Shown here in pieces: positions 14,512 to 22,187 of a stretch of DNA of 57,923 nucleotides. The number at the start of each line of letters is the position of its first letter. Position 1 is the first letter of the stretch. The position numbers and the translations under genes are program-made. The notes beneath the pieces are model-generated. The model saw only the letters and a program-made list of their open reading frames with translations. It was not told where the DNA came from and did not search any database. The DNA is from an uncultured Methanosarcinales archaeon (GTDB lineage Archaea > Halobacteriota > Methanosarcinia > Methanotrichales > Methanotrichaceae): positions 1 through 57,923 of the forward strand of contig CAIQHB010000059.1 of assembly GCA_903871465.1 (NCBI GenBank), written 5' to 3'.

Positions 14512-14849
14512 AGGACCGAGCGGTTGACTATAAGAGGGATTGCCAGGTTGCCTATCTCGGCCCGGAATGCAGGCGGGTTATTTCCGGCCAAGATGTTCAG
14601 TTTTGGACTTGTTCCTACAGTTGTAGCGTTGATAATCACGAAATACGTGTAGGCGCTATCGTAGGCGATATACTTTGTATTCGTGCTCGTGGGTGCAGCA
14701 CTCCAATAGGCAGCCGTGACATAACTATTCTCACCCGTTAGTGTCCCGGCAGCCGTGAGCGCGGTATCTGTAGCCTGTACCTCTGCCATACCGGCTAGAA
14801 GTAAAGCACCGGCTAGCAAAAAATATAGAATCCTATTCATCTTATCCAC
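14403..14849 (-). CDS. Exported protein encoded in the capsid cluster
   Basis: 148 residues with an N-terminal signal peptide (MNRILYFLLAGALLLAGMAE, cleavage probable after VQA). The rest is a beta-rich, Thr/Asn-rich domain with predicted glycosylation-type NTT/NVT sites. It sits directly after the major capsid gene, a place usually held by decoration proteins, yet the signal peptide predicts membrane or surface targeting. It might be a virion protein that matures at the membrane, or an envelope/surface protein altering the host during infection. Confidence 0.6.
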   Translation of the reverse strand: MDKMNRILYFLLAGALLLAGMAEVQATDTALTAAGTLTGENSYVTAAYWSAAPTSTNTKYIAYDSAYTYFVIINATTVGTSPKLNILAGNNPPAFRAEIGNLAIPLIVNRSVLCGPLESARFLNTTKYLKFSTTNVTTATMVILKVLR

Positions 14850-14853
14850 CTCT

Positions 14854-15723
14854 TTAGCTGAAGTTGCAGGTCATAACGCCCAAGCATGCCGGCTTCACTA
14901 CTTTTCTGCCGAACACGTACTCCCCATCTACCTTTCTGGCATACTGCTTTTCCATAGTCATGATACGAGTATCTTCTACCTGAGATGCGAAGGTTATGGC
15001 CTGCTTGGTGCCGAACAGGATCTTGTTCAATGTTCCGTTGGTGTTAGGCACGTTGTTGGATACCAGTAGCTCAAATCCTCCGATGCGGCCAATCGAGCCG
15101 TTTAAGATTGCCGGAGTTGCCACAGTTGGCGCGCTGGAACCCTGATCGTGCAGGTCGTTTACAATCAGTGCCTCCATCTCAGGAGGTATGATCATCCACT
15201 TGGGCATGGCTGCCGGCACTTTGGACTTTTTGAGCTTGGTTCCGCAGTCCGTGATTAACTTGAATATGTTGGAAGGATCGGCCTTCGTTACATTAGGAGT
15301 CTTGGGTGCTGCGTCCGTGCCCACCAGATTAGAGGCACTGGCATCGACATAAGAAGAAGCCACAGCCAAATCTACTGCATCAGCCACAGCATAAGCTGCC
15401 TCTATGTTGACCTCATCCATTAGGTTAATTAGGGTCTGCTCTTCATCTTTCTTGGGGATCTTGAAGTTGTAACCCTTATGAAAATCGATCACAAGATGGG
15501 TATCTGTATCCGCAATGATTTCAGGGTCGGGCATGTCGACATTATCAGTTACATCGAATACAGTAACTCCGCCGATGCCGGTTAGGCGCACACTCTTAGC
15601 GTACTTTACTGATCCCTCATAATTGCGATTAATCACGCCTTCCTGGGCAAAAACTAATACAGATTGTAGCTGGTGTTGAACTTCCAGCGCGACTCTTTCT
15701 TCTTTAAACGCTTCATAAGCCAA
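14854..15723 (-). CDS. Major capsid protein, HK97-type
   Basis: 289 residues with the features of small HK97-fold capsid proteins: N-terminal helix and arm (VALEVQHQLQSVLVFAQEGV), extended loop-like segment (VRLTGIGGVTVFDVTDNVDM), spine helix (EEQTLINLMDEVNIEAAYAV), P-domain region (MPKWMIIPPEMEALIV) and C-terminal core strands (GGFELLVSNNV). It is encoded next to the scaffold and portal genes in the standard order. It has no fused protease or delta domain. The family call rests on organisation and fold-like pattern. Confidence 0.8.
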   Translation of the reverse strand: MAYEAFKEERVALEVQHQLQSVLVFAQEGVINRNYEGSVKYAKSVRLTGIGGVTVFDVTDNVDMPDPEIIADTDTHLVIDFHKGYNFKIPKKDEEQTLINLMDEVNIEAAYAVADAVDLAVASSYVDASASNLVGTDAAPKTPNVTKADPSNIFKLITDCGTKLKKSKVPAAMPKWMIIPPEMEALIVNDLHDQGSSAPTVATPAILNGSIGRIGGFELLVSNNVPNTNGTLNKILFGTKQAITFASQVEDTRIMTMEKQYARKVDGEYVFGRKVVKPACLGVMTCNFS

Positions 15724-15732
15724 AGTACCACC

Positions 15733-16341
15733 TCATTCTCTTACTCGTCCTTCTGCTTCTGCTCGCTTAATATCGGCTAGCACTTCCGCAGTTATGGTTC
15801 CAGTCTTGCGAAGTTCCCGGACCTTTGCCGCAGTCCAAATTGTCTTTCCCTGCTGGTCTCCATTCTGCAATCCCTGGTTCCCAGCTCCGTGTGCATTTCC
15901 TCCACCTCCTTGTGCAGCCCCGTTACCCTGCTGGCCTTGCTGTTGCTGTCCTTCCTGGGGCAGCATTTTGGCCAGAGCCAGGGCTTCAAGGCTGGCGTTG
16001 ATCTCAGTAGGGGTCGTTCCGGCAATGTTCAGGAATTGCAGCAGTACCGGGATCTGACCCGATGGAACATTGCGCTGCATGAGGGCCTTCATCTTGGCCA
16101 GTTCCAGGTCAGCACCCTTTAGCGTCTCGCCCTTCGGCTCCTCTTTCGGCTTCTTGCCGGCTGCCAGGAGAGCCTTTGCTTCTGCTAGCGGCATTCCGAG
16201 CGCAGTTTCGAGGTCTGCTAAACTCATGTTATCCTCTTTTTGCTGATTCCCTTCTGGACCAGCTCCTTGGCCCTGGTCTACCTGGCCCTCTTCTTGACCC
16301 TGGTCTACCTGGCCGTCTCCTGCGTTTTCTTCATTTTCCAT
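15733..16341 (-). CDS. Capsid scaffolding protein
   Basis: A 202-residue acidic, low-complexity protein. The N-terminus holds near-identical repeats (DGQVDQGQEEGQVDQGQ), the middle a helical segment (ADLELAKMKALMQRNVP), then a Gln/Gly-rich stretch and a C-terminal charged helix (AKVRELRKTGTITAEVLADI), which in scaffolds contacts the capsid. It directly precedes the major capsid gene by 9 bases. Length and composition are usual for the DUF4355-type scaffold group. No separate maturation protease is apparent in the neighbourhood. Confidence 0.7.
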   Translation of the reverse strand: MENEENAGDGQVDQGQEEGQVDQGQGAGPEGNQQKEDNMSLADLETALGMPLAEAKALLAAGKKPKEEPKGETLKGADLELAKMKALMQRNVPSGQIPVLLQFLNIAGTTPTEINASLEALALAKMLPQEGQQQQGQQGNGAAQGGGGNAHGAGNQGLQNGDQQGKTIWTAAKVRELRKTGTITAEVLADIKRAEAEGRVRE

Positions 16342-16389
16342 TGGATTTTCTCCGTTCCTAACTTGTCGTATTCACTGTCTTTACTAACG

Positions 16390-16418
16390 AAAAAAAATAG
16401 AATTTATGATTTTAAAAA
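16390..16418 (-). promoter_or_regulatory. Possible promoter/terminator between head genes
   Basis: On the leftward strand a TTTTTAAAAT box (about 16410-16418) is followed by eight T residues (16397-16390). The gap of 83 bases between the minor head gene and the scaffold gene is the widest inside the virion operon. It could hold a TATA promoter for the capsid genes or a T-rich archaeal terminator that lowers readthrough. The sequence does not decide. Confidence 0.35.
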
Positions 16419-16424
16419 TGAGGC

Positions 16425-16736
16425 TTATAAGATCTGTATGTTGTGGATGCAACCGGGGTGAAATAGGCCCTCCTCTCTTGCTTCTTCAATCGAGGGAAAG
16501 CCCGGCACATCCCCAGTCAAGCTCACCACCTGGCCGGCCCATTTCAGGCATACTGAGCAGGTGTTTCCTGAGTGTCCTTCTGTGATCCTGCACAATGTCA
16601 TCCTTGCCTCTACCATGCCGTTTAGGTTGCCTTGCCGGAAGCTCTGGATAGTGGCCTCTGGCCCCAGGAGAGAGGCATAGCGGCCCATGTCCCACTTGTT
16701 GCCGGTCTTATCTACGAATCCTGTTAGCTCGTCCAT
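16425..16736 (-). CDS. Minor head protein, C-terminal half (MuF-like)
   Basis: 103 residues corresponding to the C-terminal half of phage minor capsid (MuF-like) proteins: LTGFVDKTGNKWDMGRYASL, then CSVCLKWAGQ and EEGLFHPGCIHN, which hold the conserved Cys/His zinc-type ligands. The ATG at 16736 overlaps the preceding gene by 13 bases and follows GGGAGG by 5 bases, so it appears to be translated separately. In most relatives both halves are one protein. Confidence 0.7.
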   Translation of the reverse strand: MDELTGFVDKTGNKWDMGRYASLLGPEATIQSFRQGNLNGMVEARMTLCRITEGHSGNTCSVCLKWAGQVVSLTGDVPGFPSIEEAREEGLFHPGCIHNIQIL

Positions 16737-17164
16737 GTGGGCCTCCCTGGTGCGGCCTTTTGCATAGCTGCTTTTAGGTGTGCAAGATTGTGCTGCTTGA
16801 TCATATCATCAATCTGCCTGCCTACTACATCCACCACACCGGCCAGCCTGGAAAATGTACTCTGAGCCAGAACATCCATCGTTTGCAGGTGCAGCGGGCT
16901 TAATGATGTTGGGTCTAAATTGCCCCGGGCTGCTCTCAGGCCGGCCAAATAACAGTCAGGTATGGCCTCCTCGACCCACTGCCGGGAGCCCGCCAGCAGT
17001 TCTGCTCTTATCTGCTTGATTCGTGCTACTCTCAAATCATCTGGTCCGATGATAGACGATTGCAAAAGAATGCAATTGCATTCTCTCAGTAGCTCTCGTT
17101 CTGCATCCTCGAATAGCTTAATGAGACGTTGGGCCTGGGGGCTGGTGGGGGGAAACTCAGGCAT
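16724..17164 (-). CDS. Minor head protein, N-terminal half (MuF-like)
   Basis: 146 residues, helical (RLIKLFEDAERELLRECNCI, then ARIKQIRAELLAGSRQWVEE), with the usual layout of the portal-binding N-terminal domain of MuF-like minor capsid proteins. It stops at TAA inside the start of the C-terminal half. Its start overlaps the end of the portal gene by 8 bases, as expected for coupled translation. The pair is either a true split gene or a frameshift, and the Shine-Dalgarno sequence of the second frame favours a split. Confidence 0.65.
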   Translation of the reverse strand: MPEFPPTSPQAQRLIKLFEDAERELLRECNCILLQSSIIGPDDLRVARIKQIRAELLAGSRQWVEEAIPDCYLAGLRAARGNLDPTSLSPLHLQTMDVLAQSTFSRLAGVVDVVGRQIDDMIKQHNLAHLKAAMQKAAPGRPTWTS

Positions 17165-18563
17165 TCTGCTCCACAGGCTGGACGGGCAGGACTGGTTGCA
17201 GCTTGATAATTGGCTCTGCCGGTGCTATCCTCTGTTGTGCACCCCGGATTCGTTCAAGCTCCTGGTTAAAGGCGTCAGATCCTTCTTTAAATCCCTGTAG
17301 CTCCAACTTGCGCTCTAATGAGAGTGCCCCAAGCGAATCCCAGATCTGGGCTGCTGTAGCAGTTTCGATCTGATCTACCGGCAGGCCGTCTTTCAGGATG
17401 ACGCTGATATTACTAATCTCGATTACAGGAGGATGCAACTGAGACCAGAGGTTCAGGACTTTTGGTATTGCCTTTTCCATGGCCCTGGCGTGCTTGTCCA
17501 CCTGAGACATAGTTGGAATGAGGCGGAAGCGCAAGGCTGTTCCGGATTCGGCTGTACCTGCATCTTTGCCAGCCAGTAGAACTCGGCTGAGTTGGAGCAT
17601 CTGAAGTAATTGGTCCATCTTTTGATCTATGGCAGCCTCAACATGGCCGAGCTGGGCGTCCCAGACCATGAGAGAAGGCGGTACGTCCCCCGGCATTGTA
17701 AATATGGGCTCCCCTGGTCGATAGACCCACTCTCCTAATCCGTGATCGAATACCTGGGCACTGTCCGGTATTACAGGAGTGGGTGCTGTGAAATTGCTCT
17801 GTACCGCGTCACGCTCAGAAAATGAGATTTCCAAAGACTCGATCAGAGAGAGGACCGATGGCTTGTAGTCCGAGCGCCCATAATATCGCTCGCTTGATAG
17901 CGCATTCTGAACATGGACAATTAAGGTATCATCCACATCTGTTTTCTGGACCCCATTTTCTTCTATGACAATATCTGCGAAGGCAGGGAAGCTGTTGAGC
18001 ACCAGAGGGCCACTTAGCTTTCCTCCCCTCAACTCAAATAATAGGTGCTGAATCTGACCCTTGCTGTGGATCGTGAACTTGATATATTCCAGCTCTTTGC
18101 CTTCGTCGTTCTTCTGCTTGAACTTGGCAAAGATCACAAAATGAGTTATGTGCTGAAGATATACCGGCGAGACCACCAGATACATGTTTTCGGGATTGAT
18201 GATATAAATCCCCTGGTTAGTGACTTCATAAGCCGCATGACCGTATCTACTGGCATCGATTACTACTTGCGAGTCTGGCCGATCCGGGATAACTTTCATA
18301 GGAGTCTTGATTTCGATAGGCTTACCAAAGCAGAGGTTCAAATATGTGGTTGTGGCCAATTGTGCCCAGTCCAGGATGATCTTTGGCTTATGCTGCCTCT
18401 CTGCCGTGTCGGCCAGGTAAGCTGCATACCGAGGGAAAATGCTATCGTGCAGGCCGTTATAGATCTGCCTCATGAGCACATGCTCAGCTATGCGGTTGGC
18501 CTCATCTTCGTCTTTAGGCGGCCACTGTCCCCCATCTATCAGAAAGTCCAGGTTATTTAGCAT
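17157..18563 (-). CDS. Portal protein
   Basis: 468 residues, the usual length for SPP1 gp6-like portals. Visible features are the N-terminal wing (RQIYNGLHDSIFPRYAAYLA), a helical stem region (IDQKMDQLLQMLQLSRVLLA), and the Ser/Gly segment AESGTALRFRLIPT typical for this family, then the long C-terminal crown helices. The portal ring forms the DNA channel of the head and docks the terminase. It lies between the small zinc-ribbon gene and the minor head gene in standard order. Confidence 0.85.
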   Translation of the reverse strand: MLNNLDFLIDGGQWPPKDEDEANRIAEHVLMRQIYNGLHDSIFPRYAAYLADTAERQHKPKIILDWAQLATTTYLNLCFGKPIEIKTPMKVIPDRPDSQVVIDASRYGHAAYEVTNQGIYIINPENMYLVVSPVYLQHITHFVIFAKFKQKNDEGKELEYIKFTIHSKGQIQHLLFELRGGKLSGPLVLNSFPAFADIVIEENGVQKTDVDDTLIVHVQNALSSERYYGRSDYKPSVLSLIESLEISFSERDAVQSNFTAPTPVIPDSAQVFDHGLGEWVYRPGEPIFTMPGDVPPSLMVWDAQLGHVEAAIDQKMDQLLQMLQLSRVLLAGKDAGTAESGTALRFRLIPTMSQVDKHARAMEKAIPKVLNLWSQLHPPVIEISNISVILKDGLPVDQIETATAAQIWDSLGALSLERKLELQGFKEGSDAFNQELERIRGAQQRIAPAEPIIKLQPVLPVQPVEQNA

Positions 18564-18777
18564 CTGGTATCTTCCCTGCCTCTTCGATTATCTCTTGGTC
18601 ATTCTTTTTTATGTCACCGTAACACTTTTGGCAGCTTAGGCGATCTGTTAAAATCGTGCTGCCGAGCTTGTTTGGCGTCACACCGGGCAGATAAGGTACT
18701 ACCGGCGTGAACTCAACAATTTTAACTGGCACAGGTAACTCTTTTCCTATATCACCCCCACAAAATAAGCACTTCAA
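18553..18777 (-). CDS. Small zinc-ribbon protein, 74 aa
   Basis: 74 residues with two pairs of Cys: CLFC at residues 3-6 and CQKC near residue 49, and a Pro/Val-rich middle. It probably folds around one zinc ion. It abuts the terminase nuclease gene (18777/18778) and overlaps the portal start by 11 bases. Zinc-ribbon proteins in this position are known in other viruses, but the function is not assigned. Confidence 0.6.
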   Translation of the reverse strand: MKCLFCGGDIGKELPVPVKIVEFTPVVPYLPGVTPNKLGSTILTDRLSCQKCYGDIKKNDQEIIEEAGKIPDAK

Positions 18778-19449
18778 TTATCTTTTCCTCCTATCGTTTT
18801 TGTCTACTGTTCTCCTGTGCCTGCGAGAATACCTGTATTCTCCGTACCAGGCAGATAGAGCCAGGCACAAAACCAGGTCGTCATGTTCAGATTCCCGCCA
18901 TGCTGAATAAGAATCATGGCCACTGGCGTTTATCTTGAGCTTGAGGTTGGTTAATTCTCCTTTCAGTGGCTCGGCTAGTGGCAATGCCTCCGCTACCTTA
19001 ATTCGCTGTGACTGGTAGATAGCCAGCAGGGCAAAGACCAGATCCCTTTTTGGTACATGGTAGCCCCCAATTACACGAGAGGGCGTATGGCCTGCTGTGA
19101 TGGTAATTTCTATGACTTCCTTGTTTAGCGCAATCAGGCCGCTAGTGTCAGGTTTCATGAGTTTGGGATTGAACATATCACAAACCGGAGCCCCTACCCC
19201 AGTTTTATCAATGATTAGCAGGGGCGGTTCGCTGGCTTGCAGTTCCGGCTTTTTCAATAGTGCCTCGACCTTATCCACAATCAGGGGGTAAGGCATCCCT
19301 CGCACTCGTTCTAAGTAAGGTAGTTCATACTCGAATCTGTGCCTCGACTCCACAAATTTCTGATGCAAAATCCCCAAAGCTGTGTAGTCGTTGGCCTGGC
19401 CCAAATCCAGGCCGACTAAATAGCGATGCTCTTCTTTAGGCGATTGCAA
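18778..19449 (-). CDS. Terminase large subunit, nuclease part
   Basis: 223 residues from TTG 19449, which follows GGAGGT (19463-19458) by 8 bases; the frame can also open at TTG 19482. It is the RNase H-like nuclease domain of TerL: first acidic residue in YLVGLDLGQANDYTALGI, second in LLIIDKTGVGAPV, third in HDDLVLCLALSAW near the C-terminus. The nuclease cuts concatemeric DNA at packaging. It overlaps the ATPase frame in +1 phase. In most tailed viruses both domains are one polypeptide. Confidence 0.85.
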   Translation of the reverse strand: MQSPKEEHRYLVGLDLGQANDYTALGILHQKFVESRHRFEYELPYLERVRGMPYPLIVDKVEALLKKPELQASEPPLLIIDKTGVGAPVCDMFNPKLMKPDTSGLIALNKEVIEITITAGHTPSRVIGGYHVPKRDLVFALLAIYQSQRIKVAEALPLAEPLKGELTNLKLKINASGHDSYSAWRESEHDDLVLCLALSAWYGEYRYSRRHRRTVDKNDRRKR

Positions 19450-20245
19450 GAACTTGTACCTCCGAAGTAAACGCTTGTGCAACTATATCGTAACTGAAGA
19501 GCTGGCTATCCGTATCTGTAAACTGGTTGAAATATTCCTGTTTCCAGAACAGCTCGGGCATGCCATCGTCAAGCTCCTGCTGCAAGAACTCCCTGGAGAT
19601 CCTGGGGCATTGGTGGGCACTAATCTCGTACTTCTCCCAGCCTTTAGCTGTGGTCCAGGTGTCATGGAAATGGCCCCTCTTTCCAAAGGGCGTGGACATC
19701 ATTATATACCGGCCACCTGAGACCGCCAACATGGGCGAGACTGAGCGTTTTAGGAGGTCATCCACCCAGGCCGCCTCGTCCTCCAGGAGGAGAGTTACGG
19801 CAGATTTACCGCGGGAGGTCTTAGCGGACCCTGGCCGAGCAATGAATCTGTTTCCATTGGCGAATTTGACGGCAAGCTTGGTGTCCGTATCCAGGTACTC
19901 GCTGGTCAGCTCCACTGCCTGGCGGAACTCGTCAAACTTCATCATTAGCTCGCCGGACTGGTCTTGAGAGGGAGCGATGGCCATTCCAAAAGACGGGCGC
20001 CTGTAAATGGACTCATGCAGGCCCAGGGCGGCGCAGATGGTGCTTTTCCCGCTTTGTCGGGAGCAGTTGAGGATAATGCGCTTTGCTCTGGACTGCAAAA
20101 GGTTAGCCTGCCAGGGGTCCGGTTTGATTCCCAGAACCTCCTTAATCCAGATGGCAGGATCGAGAGCATAAAGCAGGTCATCGCTATTTTTCCATTTTAT
20201 CCTGTGTACCTGCTTGCCGCTCTTTCTCCTGCGCTTGAACGTCAT
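19436..20245 (-). CDS. Terminase large subunit, ATPase part
   Basis: 269 residues with the packaging-motor ATPase: Walker A NCSRQSGKST at 60-69, Walker B LLLEDEAAW at about 152-160, and coupling motif MMSTPFGKRG at 182-191. It ends with TAA just past SQLFSYDIVAQAFTSEVQ, at the linker to the nuclease domain. The ATG at 20245 overlaps the terminase small subunit stop (ATGA). The nuclease is encoded in the +1 frame from an SD-preceded TTG inside the overlap. Thus the motor and nuclease may be two proteins or a frameshift product. Confidence 0.88.
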   Translation of the reverse strand: MTFKRRRKSGKQVHRIKWKNSDDLLYALDPAIWIKEVLGIKPDPWQANLLQSRAKRIILNCSRQSGKSTICAALGLHESIYRRPSFGMAIAPSQDQSGELMMKFDEFRQAVELTSEYLDTDTKLAVKFANGNRFIARPGSAKTSRGKSAVTLLLEDEAAWVDDLLKRSVSPMLAVSGGRYIMMSTPFGKRGHFHDTWTTAKGWEKYEISAHQCPRISREFLQQELDDGMPELFWKQEYFNQFTDTDSQLFSYDIVAQAFTSEVQVLAIA

Positions 20246-20793
20246 CCTCTGAGGTCCTTCAGAGCCTCAATGATCTTCTTTTGCACCTCTGGGTGGTCTT
20301 CAACTGCTTTCAGGATCGCTACTCTGGCATCCTCCCAGTCAGACATAGCCTGAGCAATAATTCCTTCTGCATCGTCCCCTGAAAGCTCCATCTCCAGTTT
20401 TGCTGCTTGAAAGAGTATGTTCATCCCAGTTGGCCAGTAAACCGAGGCCGACCCCAGGGTTAAGGTGTGCTCGGACCCATCCGAGACCAGGAATTTATCA
20501 CCTATATTCACTTCAAGGAGCTGCTTAGCTCTCTTCAGTCCCAGGTGCAGCACATCCAGAGTCTTTACCACTTCTTCGACTGCCTGGCCTCTGGCCTCTT
20601 CATGCTTCTGGGCCCTGATATCTTTGGCATCCTTCACCAGTCCTTTTAATCCCCAGACCGCCACCTTGTAACGGTTGATTGTCGAGTAGAGGTTAGGGTT
20701 CCCTAGTTCCCTAGCTATCGCCCTGGGACTTTTCTTGTCAGCAAATCCTTTCTCGATCAGGTCGATAAAAGGAGCCAGGGATTCGAATGCCAT
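20242..20793 (-). CDS. Terminase small subunit
   Basis: 183 residues from ATG 20793, preceded by AAGGA with an 8-base gap; an in-frame ATG at 20862 lies within repeated TGATGCAAA words and is less likely. The N-terminal part (FADKKSPRAIARELGNPNLY) has an HTH-type region. The centre is a coiled helical segment (QAVEEVVKTLDVLHLGLKRA) suited to ring oligomerisation. The C-terminus (EVQKKIIEALKDLRG) would contact TerL. The gene directly precedes TerL with a 4-base overlap. Identity is from position plus architecture. Confidence 0.65.
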   Translation of the reverse strand: MAFESLAPFIDLIEKGFADKKSPRAIARELGNPNLYSTINRYKVAVWGLKGLVKDAKDIRAQKHEEARGQAVEEVVKTLDVLHLGLKRAKQLLEVNIGDKFLVSDGSEHTLTLGSASVYWPTGMNILFQAAKLEMELSGDDAEGIIAQAMSDWEDARVAILKAVEDHPEVQKKIIEALKDLRG

Positions 20794-20811
20794 AGATATG
20801 TCCTTAGGTAG

Positions 20812-21096
20812 TGATGCAAAGAAATTCGTGATGCAGGACTGTAGTGATGCAAACTGATGCAAAGCAATTCGTGTGGCTGTGACACAATTTAGTATTCTGA
20901 TTCACTGGTGCAAAATGATGCAAGGTTAAGGCTTGCCCGTTTTAGAGGCTTCCCTTAAAATGTGCTGCTCAAGATGGATCAGGAAGTTGATGAGCTTGCG
21001 GATTGCTTTTACTCGCCATGCTGTCGTAGCTGGCACCTTTGCACTCGTCTTGCAATCCGTTTGCATGCTTGCATCACTCTGCATCAATTTGCATCA
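20812..21096. repeat. Inverted clusters of TGATGCAA motifs, candidate pac site
   Basis: TGATGCA(A) occurs at 20812, 20829, 20845, 20855 and 20916 on the plus strand, and its complement TTGCATCA (or CTGCATCA) at 21069, 21079 and 21089. A related TGGTGCAAA occurs at 20907. The two clusters face each other across about 145 bases in the noncoding stretch just upstream of the terminase small subunit. Terminase small subunits commonly recognise repeats next to or inside their own gene, so this may be the packaging-initiation site; an operator is the alternative. Confidence 0.6.
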
Positions 21097-21145
21097 TAGC
21101 TCGACATTTACATCAGCCGGAACGGACTTTTCATGAAGAGATGTC
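20924..21145. other. Noncoding stretch upstream of terminase genes
   Basis: No gene is supported here. The frame at 20933-21136 on the plus strand shows only shadows of the repeat words. The motif clusters described separately occupy both flanks. Confidence 0.4.
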
Positions 21146-21409
21146 TTATCCCTTCACATGTTTCAGCAAGCCCCAGATCATATCAAGAAGTGTACGAGCC
21201 GCTCCGTAGTTTGTTGCCTTCTCCAGGCAAGCAGTGATTTCCTCGGCGGTCACATTATCGTCATCTGTGACATTGTCCAGTTCTGTTGAACCCACAGCCA
21301 CGGCATGAAGGCCAACCTTGAATGCACCCCAAGCAGCAGGGTTGGTCTTCTTCAATACGATGATTCCGTTATTAACCAGCAATGCGCCGGCATTTTCTAT
21401 TGGTCCCAT
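21146..21409 (-). CDS. Hypothetical viral protein, 87 aa
   Basis: 87 residues with ATG at 21409. A hydrophobic N-terminal part (NAGALLVNNGIIVLKKTNPA) is followed by an acidic loop (DNVTDDDNVTAEE) and a C-terminal helix (AARTLLDMIWGLLKHV). No family recognised. A perfect 8-bp stem hairpin lies 14 bases upstream on its strand (21424-21442), next to a GAGAAGG ribosome-site-like segment, so translation may be structure-controlled. It is encoded between the small-protein operon and the terminase genes. Confidence 0.55.
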   Translation of the reverse strand: MGPIENAGALLVNNGIIVLKKTNPAAWGAFKVGLHAVAVGSTELDNVTDDDNVTAEEITACLEKATNYGAARTLLDMIWGLLKHVKG

Positions 21410-21423
21410 GTTTCAAACCTTCT

Positions 21424-21442
21424 CCCAGGGTTATACCCTGGG
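21424..21442 (-). promoter_or_regulatory. Hairpin in 5' leader (CCCAGGG stem)
   Basis: The 19-base sequence has arms CCCAGGGT (21424-21431) and ACCCTGGG (21435-21442) around TAT. It lies immediately upstream of the ribosome-binding area of the 87-aa gene. Its CCAGGG/CCCTGG core is shared with hairpins at 27224 and 27562. Confidence 0.5.
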
Positions 21443-21667
21443 CAATTCTGGGCTGAAGTCCGGAAAAAGGATAATGGCAAGTTATTATTAGAGAAAACCA
21501 GGCTTCAGCTATCCAGTGAGTTTTAAAAGCAAGACCGCCCAGAGGTAAGACGGAGGCCCTGAATAGATCTTTTCTAGCGCACAACCCCAATGCTTTACGG
21601 GTAGGAAAATATGTTTATAAAATTGTGCTGAATAGAATTGGCACGATAATCGCTATGAAGAGCCACA

Positions 21668-21961
21668 TTACAGAGGCAGTCCGCGAGCCATGCGAAACTC
21701 AATCCGATTTTTCTTGTAGTGATCCCTCAGAACAGAGAAATGAGTGCCTCTGCCCCAGACATTACGGCGCTTGCGGTAATCGATTTTGCGCTTCCCCTCA
21801 AATTTGAGCACTCCAGCGACCTGCAAGACCTTAGCTATGCCCTGGGTCGGAAGACCCAACTCTATGTAATCGGCCTTTTCCTGACGCTCCATCAAGAGCG
21901 AATCAAGGTCAGCGCCAGCGTCCGCTAGCTTTCGTAAAGTATCCTTTGGCCTGAAAGACAT
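21668..21961 (-). CDS. Hypothetical basic viral protein, 97 aa
   Basis: 97 residues. The N-terminal helical part (DTLRKLADAGADLDSLLMER) and a segment GIAKVLQVAGVLKFEGKRKI could form a winged-helix-like unit; the C-terminus is strongly basic. No named family. It follows a 64-aa gene by 9 bases in the leftward operon. Its character suggests a nucleic-acid-binding protein; this is inference. Confidence 0.55.
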   Translation of the reverse strand: MSFRPKDTLRKLADAGADLDSLLMERQEKADYIELGLPTQGIAKVLQVAGVLKFEGKRKIDYRKRRNVWGRGTHFSVLRDHYKKNRIEFRMARGLPL

Positions 21962-21970
21962 AAAAACCTC

Positions 21971-22165
21971 TTATTTCTGTTTTGCCAACTCTGCAGCCTT
22001 TTCCCAATCTTCCGGCGTTGGGGCTCGTGGGAGGTAGAGAACAGAGCCGGAAGCTTCGCCCATCTCTTCGGCATAGATCTCCTCCAGCTCTGGATCATCC
22101 GCAATCATGGCCTGCAGCTCCCTGTCGAGCTTGGCCATCTCACTGAAGATCGTCTCTACTTCCAT
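21971..22165 (-). CDS. Hypothetical acidic protein, 64 aa
   Basis: 64 acidic residues, mostly helical (FSEMAKLDRELQAMIADDPE), ending in a second helix (PEDWEKAAELAKQK). No family recognised. Spacing of 22 bases to the upstream zinc-ribbon gene and 9 to the next gene indicates a common transcript. Confidence 0.55.
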   Translation of the reverse strand: MEVETIFSEMAKLDRELQAMIADDPELEEIYAEEMGEASGSVLYLPRAPTPEDWEKAAELAKQK

Positions 22166-22187
22166 TAAAGAACATATCTGAGCTTCA

